64,000 nucleotides of DNA from Castellaniella defragrans (GTDB lineage: Bacteria; Pseudomonadota; Gammaproteobacteria; Burkholderiales; Burkholderiaceae_B): positions 98,476-162,475 of the forward strand of contig NZ_JACHIB010000010.1 of NCBI RefSeq assembly GCF_014203015.1. Direction: 5' to 3'. A program made the translations under genes and the position numbers. Positions 59,307 to 64,000 of the stretch are shown here, one piece after another (the stretch's first letter is position 1; each line of letters starts with the position of its first letter). A model generated the notes under the pieces. It saw only the letters and a program-made list of their open reading frames with translations, was not told the origin of the DNA and ran no database searches.

Positions 59307-62295
59307 TCTGACGGGCTCCTTCGGGGTCATAGAACACGGGACTGCAGACGCGCGCCGGCATGAAGCGGCCGTCGGCGGTGGCGACGGTGACGGACTGGCC
59401 CATCCGCTCCTGGCCGTCCTTCAGCAGGGCCAGGGCGATCGAGCGGCCCAGGACCGGGCTCATGTAGCTGGACGTCACGTGGCCGAACATGGGCGCGATG
59501 GCGGCCTGGGTGGGACCCTGCAGGATCTGGCCGCCTTCGGGCAGGACGCAGGCCGGGTCGTCGGCCAGCAGGCCGACGAACTGCTTGCGTCCGGCGCCGT
59601 TCGTATGGCTGCGCATGAGCGAACGCTTGCCCAGGCAGTCCTTGTTCCTGGCGACCATCCCGCCCATGCCCAGGTCCATGGGCGTGACGGAACCGTCGGT
59701 ATCCTGGCCGACGATGATGTAGCCCTTCTCGCCGCGCAGCACGTGCATGGTCTCGGTGCCGTAGGGCGTGATGCCATAGGGCTCGCCGGCCCGCATCAGC
59801 CGCTCGGCGACGTGGCGGCCCATGTTGGCCGGCGTGTAGATTTCGTACGACAGTTCGCCGGAGAAGCTGACCCGCAGCACGCGGGCGAACACGCCGTCGA
59901 TGGTGCCTTCCCTGAAGCTCATGAAGGGGAAGGCCTCGTTGCCGAAATCGATGCCGTCGCACACGGCGCTCAGCACCTTGCGCGCCTGCGGCCCGGTCAC
60001 GGTGGCGACGGCGTACTGGTCGGTCACCGAGGTCAGGTAGACCCGCAGGTCGGGCCATTCCGTCTGCAGCCAGCGCTCCATCCAGCTCATGATGCGCGCG
60101 GCGCCGCTGGTGGTGGTGGTGAGCAGGAAATGATCCTCGGCCAGCCGGATGCTGACGCCGTCGTCCATGACCATGCCGTTCTCGTCGAGCAGCAGGCCGT
60201 AGCGGCAGCGGCCGGGCTGCAGCTTGGTCCAGGAATTGACGTACAGGCGGTTGAGGAATTCCACCGCGTCGGGGCCGCGCACGTCGATCTTGCCCAGCGT
60301 GCTGTAGTCCAGCAGGCCGACGGCGTTGCGCACCGCCAGGCATTCGCGCCGCACGGCGGCGTGCATGTCCTCGCCCGGCTTCGGATAGTAGTGGGCGCGC
60401 TTCCAGTTGCCCACGTCCTCGAACACCGCGCCGTGCTCCACGTTCCAGTCGTGCAGGCAGGTCTTGCGGACCGGATCGAAGCAGTCGCCCAGCTCGCGCC
60501 CGGCGATGGCACCGAAGCTCACCGGCGTGTAGTTGGGACGGAAGGTGGTGGTGCCGGTCTCGGGGATGCTCTGCCCGAGCGCCTCGGCCAGCACCGCCAT
60601 GCCGTTGATGTTGCCCAGCTTGCCCTGGTCGGTGCCGAAGCCCATCGCCGTGTAGCGCTTGACGTGCTCCACCGAATGGTAGCCCTCGCGCACCGCGAGC
60701 AGGATGTCGGACACCGAGACGTCGTTCTGGTAGTCGATGAACTGCTTGGGGCCGCGGCTGGCCCGTTCGCCCTTGTCGACCGACCACAGGGGCATCAGGG
60801 GGGAAGACCGGACGGGCCGCGCCGACCAGGCCGGCGCCTCGGCCGGCCGGACCGAGGCGAGCCCCGCGACCGCCGCCAGGCCGGCCCGCACGCCGCCGTC
60901 CAGCGCCTCCTGCAGGCCGAAGTCGCCGTTGGCCGCGCCGGCGCTGCCTTGCGGCTGGGCCGGCTCGCCGGGCACGAAGCACGCCCGCTCCTCGCACCAG
61001 CGCGGCTTGCCGCGCGACTGCGCGTACAGGTGGACCACCGGGTTCCAGCCGCCGGACACGGCCAGCAGGTCGCAGGCGAGCGTGTCCGCGCCTTCGGGCA
61101 GGCGCGCGCCCAGGCCGCGCAGCCGCACGCCGGCGACGTGCCTGCCGCCGCGCGCCTCGGCGACCACGGCCTGGTGGATCACGGGAATCCCCAGCCGGAC
61201 CGCCTCGCCCGGCAGGGTGCCCTCGCTCGCCACGCGCGGATCGACGACGGTGACCTCGGCGCCCTGGCGCTTGAGGTCGATCGCGCACTGGTAGGCGCTG
61301 TCGTTGTTGGTGAACACCACGGCGCGGCGGCCGGGCAGCACGCCGTAGCGATGGAGGCAGGCGGACACGGCGCCGGCCAGCATGATGCCGGGGAGGTCGT
61401 TGTTGCCGAAGACCAGCGGACGCTCGTGGGCGCCGGTGGCCAGCACGACGTGGCGCGCGCGGATCTTCCAGACGCGCTCGCGCGTGCCGGCGCGCTGCCG
61501 GATCGGCAGGTGGTCGTGCAGCCGCTCGCAGGCGGTGACCAGGTTGTGGTCCTGGTAGCCGAAGGCGGTCGTGCGCATCAGCACCCGCGCGTCCGGCAGC
61601 GCGGACAGCTCGGCCACGCGCCCGGCCACCCATTCGGCCGCCGGCTTGCCGTCGATGATCTCCTCGGTCCACAGCAGGCTGCCGCCGGCCTCGCCGCGGT
61701 CGTCCACCAGCATGACGCGCGCGCCGCTGCGCGCGGCCGCGCAGGCCGCGGCCAGGCCCGCCGGCCCGGCGCCCACGACCAGCACGTCGCAATGGGCGTA
61801 GCGCTTCTCGTAGCGGTCGGGGTCCGGGGTGTCGGGCACCGAGCCCAGGCCGGCGGCGTCGCGGATGCGTTCCTCGTACTTGCCCCACCAGCTGCGCGGC
61901 CACATGAAGGTCTTGTAGTAGAAGCCGGCCGGAATGAAGCGCGCGAACCGCTGCATGACGGCCATGCGGTCGTGCTCGATGTCGGGCTTGGCGTTCACGC
62001 TGGTGGCGCGCAGGCCCTCGTAGAGCTCGACCTCGGTGGCGCGCGCGTTGGGCACGGTGTAGGGGCCGCTTTCCAGCTGCACGATGGCGTTCGGCTCCTC
62101 GACGCCGGCGGTGAGGATGCCGCGCGGGCGGTGGTACTTGAAGCTGCGCGCCACGAAGTGCACGCCGTTGGCGAGCAGCGCCGAGGCCAGGGTGTCGCCC
62201 TCGAAGCCCGCGTAGGCCTTGCCATTGAAGGTGAAATTCACCGGGACGCCGCGGCGCACTCGCCCCCCCTGGGGCAGACGGCAGGGCTGGTTCAT
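59296..62295 (-). CDS. soxA: Sarcosine oxidase alpha subunit
   Basis: 999-residue NAD-binding and folate-binding subunit: N-terminal ferredoxin-like domain (FEGDTLASALLANG), Rossmann domain with VVGAGPAGLAAACAAA, and a C-terminal GcvT-like domain from about residue 590 that accepts the methyl group on tetrahydrofolate. Order and length match known SoxA. The start overlaps the soxD stop by 4 bp. Confidence 0.96.
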   Translation of the reverse strand: MNQPCRLPQGGRVRRGVPVNFTFNGKAYAGFEGDTLASALLANGVHFVARSFKYHRPRGILTAGVEEPNAIVQLESGPYTVPNARATEVELYEGLRATSVNAKPDIEHDRMAVMQRFARFIPAGFYYKTFMWPRSWWGKYEERIRDAAGLGSVPDTPDPDRYEKRYAHCDVLVVGAGPAGLAAACAAARSGARVMLVDDRGEAGGSLLWTEEIIDGKPAAEWVAGRVAELSALPDARVLMRTTAFGYQDHNLVTACERLHDHLPIRQRAGTRERVWKIRARHVVLATGAHERPLVFGNNDLPGIMLAGAVSACLHRYGVLPGRRAVVFTNNDSAYQCAIDLKRQGAEVTVVDPRVASEGTLPGEAVRLGIPVIHQAVVAEARGGRHVAGVRLRGLGARLPEGADTLACDLLAVSGGWNPVVHLYAQSRGKPRWCEERACFVPGEPAQPQGSAGAANGDFGLQEALDGGVRAGLAAVAGLASVRPAEAPAWSARPVRSSPLMPLWSVDKGERASRGPKQFIDYQNDVSVSDILLAVREGYHSVEHVKRYTAMGFGTDQGKLGNINGMAVLAEALGQSIPETGTTTFRPNYTPVSFGAIAGRELGDCFDPVRKTCLHDWNVEHGAVFEDVGNWKRAHYYPKPGEDMHAAVRRECLAVRNAVGLLDYSTLGKIDVRGPDAVEFLNRLYVNSWTKLQPGRCRYGLLLDENGMVMDDGVSIRLAEDHFLLTTTTSGAARIMSWMERWLQTEWPDLRVYLTSVTDQYAVATVTGPQARKVLSAVCDGIDFGNEAFPFMSFREGTIDGVFARVLRVSFSGELSYEIYTPANMGRHVAERLMRAGEPYGITPYGTETMHVLRGEKGYIIVGQDTDGSVTPMDLGMGGMVARNKDCLGKRSLMRSHTNGAGRKQFVGLLADDPACVLPEGGQILQGPTQAAIAPMFGHVTSSYMSPVLGRSIALALLKDGQERMGQSVTVATADGRFMPARVCSPVFYDPEGARQNVE

Positions 62296-62567
62296 GTCGT
62301 CTCCTGGTTCTGGCCGAAGGTTTCGTAGCGCTGGAATTCATAGGAACGCGTGTCGCGCTCGGCGATGAACCAGCGGCGGCAGCCGTGGGCGTGCACCCAC
62401 TGTTCGCGGAACGGCCCGCAGGTGTTGCGGCGCATGAAGACGTAGTCGCCCCATTGCCGGTCGTCCATCGATTCGTTGTCCACGGGCCGGACGATGCCGG
62501 CCTCGCCGCCATAGCTGAATTCGCTCTCGGCGCGCTCGCCGCACCAGGGGCATTGGATCTGCAGCAT
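62292..62567 (-). CDS. soxD: Sarcosine oxidase delta subunit
   Basis: 91-residue zinc-binding subunit with CPWCGERAESEF near the N-terminus and RRNTCGPFREQWVHAHGCRRWF later, the Cys/His ligand set of SoxD. Lies 9 bp after soxB and overlaps soxA by 4 bp, the canonical soxBDAG order. Confidence 0.95.
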   Translation of the reverse strand: MLQIQCPWCGERAESEFSYGGEAGIVRPVDNESMDDRQWGDYVFMRRNTCGPFREQWVHAHGCRRWFIAERDTRSYEFQRYETFGQNQETT

Positions 62568-62576
62568 GATGTCTCC

Positions 62577-63824
62577 TCAGTGGGCCACGGCCGCGGCGCC
62601 GTGCTCGTCGATCAGGTGGCCGCTGTAGAAGCGGTCGATGGAAAAGGCCTTGTTCAGAGGATGCGGCTCGTCATGCGCCACCGTGTGGGCGAACACCCAG
62701 CCCGAGCCCGGCGTCGCCTTGAAGCCGCCCGTGCCCCAGCCGCAGTTGAAATACAGGCCCTTGATGCCGGTCTTGCTGATGATCGGGCAGGCGTCGGGCG
62801 AGACGTCGACGATCCCGCCCCACTGGCGGTTCATGCGCACGCGGCTGAGCGAGGGGAACATCTCGACGATGGCCTGCAGCGTGTGCTCGATGCTCTGGAA
62901 GCTGCCGCGCTGGCCGTAGCCCAGGTACTGGTCGATGCCGGCGCCGATCACCAGGTCGCCTTTGTCGGACTGGCTGATGTAGGCGTGCACGGCGTTGGAC
63001 ATGATGACGGTGTGGATGCAGGGCTTGACCGGCTCGGACACCAGCGCCTGCAGCGGATGGCTTTCGATCGGCAGGCGGATGCCGGCCATGTCGGCCAGCA
63101 CGCTGGAATGGCCGGCCACCACCACGGCGACCTTCTTCGCCTTGATGAAGCCCTTGCCGGTGTCCACGCCCTCGACCGCGCCGTCCTTCCTGCGGATGTT
63201 GGTGACGGGGCAGTTCTGGATGATGTGCACGCCCAGCCGGTCGGCGGCGCGGGCGAAGCCCCAGGCCACGGCGTCGTGGCGCGCCACGCCGCCGCGCCGC
63301 TGGAACGAGCCGCCCAGCACGGGATAGCGGCTGTCCAGGTTGATGTTGGGGACGATGGTCTTGATCTGCGCCGGGGTCAGCCATTCGCCGTCCACGCCGT
63401 TGTAGCGGTTGGCGTTGATGCGCCGCTGGGTGTCGCGCACTTCCTGCAGGGTGTGGGCCAGGTTCATGACCCCGCGCTGGCTGAACATGACGTTGTAGTT
63501 CAGGTCCTGGGACAGGCCTTCCCAGAGCTGCATGGCCTTCTCGTAGAGCTGCGCGGACTCGTCCCAGAGATAGTTGGAGCGCACGATGGTCGTGTTGCGC
63601 GCGGTGTTGCCGCCGCCCAGCCAGCCCTTTTCCAGCACGGCCACGTTGCGCACGCCGTGGACCTTGGCCAGGTAGTACGCGGTGGCCAGCCCGTGGCCCC
63701 CGGCGCCGACGATGACGACGTCGTATTCCTTCCTGGGCTCCGGGCTGTGCCATGCCCGGCCCCAGTTTTCATGATGGCTCAGCCCGTTGCGGATCAGGCT
63801 GAAAATCGAGTAGCGGTTGCTCAT
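62577..63824 (-). CDS. soxB: Sarcosine oxidase beta subunit
   Basis: 415-residue flavoprotein that oxidises sarcosine; in this family it binds FAD noncovalently and FMN covalently through a His, here probably in [20 protein letters not shown] fold [18 protein letters not shown] near residue 34 and the C-terminal [18 protein letters not shown] at 63824 is preceded by GAGGAGACC. First gene of the leftward operon. The presence of a betaine-type transporter 11 kb away fits breakdown of glycine betaine via sarcosine, but no betaine or dimethylglycine demethylase is in the window. Confidence 0.95.
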   Translation of the reverse strand: MSNRYSIFSLIRNGLSHHENWGRAWHSPEPRKEYDVVIVGAGGHGLATAYYLAKVHGVRNVAVLEKGWLGGGNTARNTTIVRSNYLWDESAQLYEKAMQLWEGLSQDLNYNVMFSQRGVMNLAHTLQEVRDTQRRINANRYNGVDGEWLTPAQIKTIVPNINLDSRYPVLGGSFQRRGGVARHDAVAWGFARAADRLGVHIIQNCPVTNIRRKDGAVEGVDTGKGFIKAKKVAVVVAGHSSVLADMAGIRLPIESHPLQALVSEPVKPCIHTVIMSNAVHAYISQSDKGDLVIGAGIDQYLGYGQRGSFQSIEHTLQAIVEMFPSLSRVRMNRQWGGIVDVSPDACPIISKTGIKGLYFNCGWGTGGFKATPGSGWVFAHTVAHDEPHPLNKAFSIDRFYSGHLIDEHGAAAVAH

Positions 63825-64000
63825 GGTCTCCTCGCTGGGATGTCTCCGCCCCCCCTCGCAGGCGGGTCGCATGAGGCGCAGTACATCAAAAGCGAAGCGG
63901 CCGAGCTAGCCCGAAGATTTCTTCAGCAAACCTGCTGAAGCGATTTTTGGGTGCGCAGGCTGCCCCGGCGATGAAGCAGTAGGGATCAGCGGTGTGTGGA
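63825..64000 (-). promoter_or_regulatory. Upstream region of the sarcosine oxidase operon
   Basis: Holds the soxB promoter region and a perfect hairpin/palindrome CTTCAGCA-AACC-TGCTGAAG at 63921-63940, about 97 bp from the soxB start. It could be an operator or part of a leader. The window ends before any upstream gene start is visible. Confidence 0.45.

Overview
The window is very GC-rich, densely coded DNA with little intergenic space. The gene content (parE/parC, trxA-rho, gdhA, glnE, a yhdP-type AsmA protein, clpB with a sigma-32 promoter, soxBDAG) points to a betaproteobacterium. Burkholderiales, probably Alcaligenaceae (Bordetella/Achromobacter-like), is my inference from gene families and composition; no rRNA or tRNA gene is present to confirm it. 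An anaerobic class III ribonucleotide reductase suggests a facultative anaerobe.

Layout. 1-6.8 kb, leftward: the 5' part of a dadA-type oxidoreductase running off the left edge, a 2Fe-2S/FAD reductase, then topoisomerase IV (parC, parE). 6.9-10 kb, rightward: trxA, rho, gdhA, closed by a strong bidirectional terminator. 10-16 kb: a leftward arginine/ornithine module (ornithine cyclodeaminase, arginase, binding protein, two permeases, ATPase) with a divergent Lrp-type regulator. 16-22.5 kb: yhdP and glnE, divergent. 22.6-31.3 kb: a tightly overlapping hydroxamate-siderophore transport operon (TonB receptor, FhuD, fused FhuB, a PvdE/OrbE-type exporter, FhuC) behind a Fur box, with a divergent AraC regulator. 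31.3-39.1 kb: accessory region with MocR regulator/MFS transporter, the ytfG/ytfH (quinone oxidoreductase/HxlR) pair, a less GC-rich M10 metallopeptidase apparently inserted between ytfH and an araC-lysE pair, flanked by broken copies of both neighbours. 39.2-46 kb: clpB, a cytochrome P450, a class II amidotransferase and small conserved proteins. 46-55.6 kb: two GntR paralogues, a DapA-like/aldehyde dehydrogenase/FAD oxidase catabolic operon and a ProX-ProV-ProW-ProW betaine-type ABC transporter. 55.6-58.7 kb: class III ribonucleotide reductase. 58.7-63.8 kb: heterotetrameric sarcosine oxidase.

How it works together. Several units pair uptake with catabolism of nitrogenous compounds: arginine to ornithine to proline; a quaternary-amine-like compound through the GntR-controlled operon; sarcosine through soxBDAG; with gdhA and glnE in central nitrogen metabolism. 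The observation I rate highest is that the class III ribonucleotide reductase is encoded in two pieces: a 601-residue catalytic chain that ends after its zinc-binding motif, and a separate 60-residue protein with its own ribosome binding site that carries the glycyl-radical loop, followed by the radical-SAM activase. Upstream lie a near-consensus FNR site and two NrdR boxes 31 bp apart.
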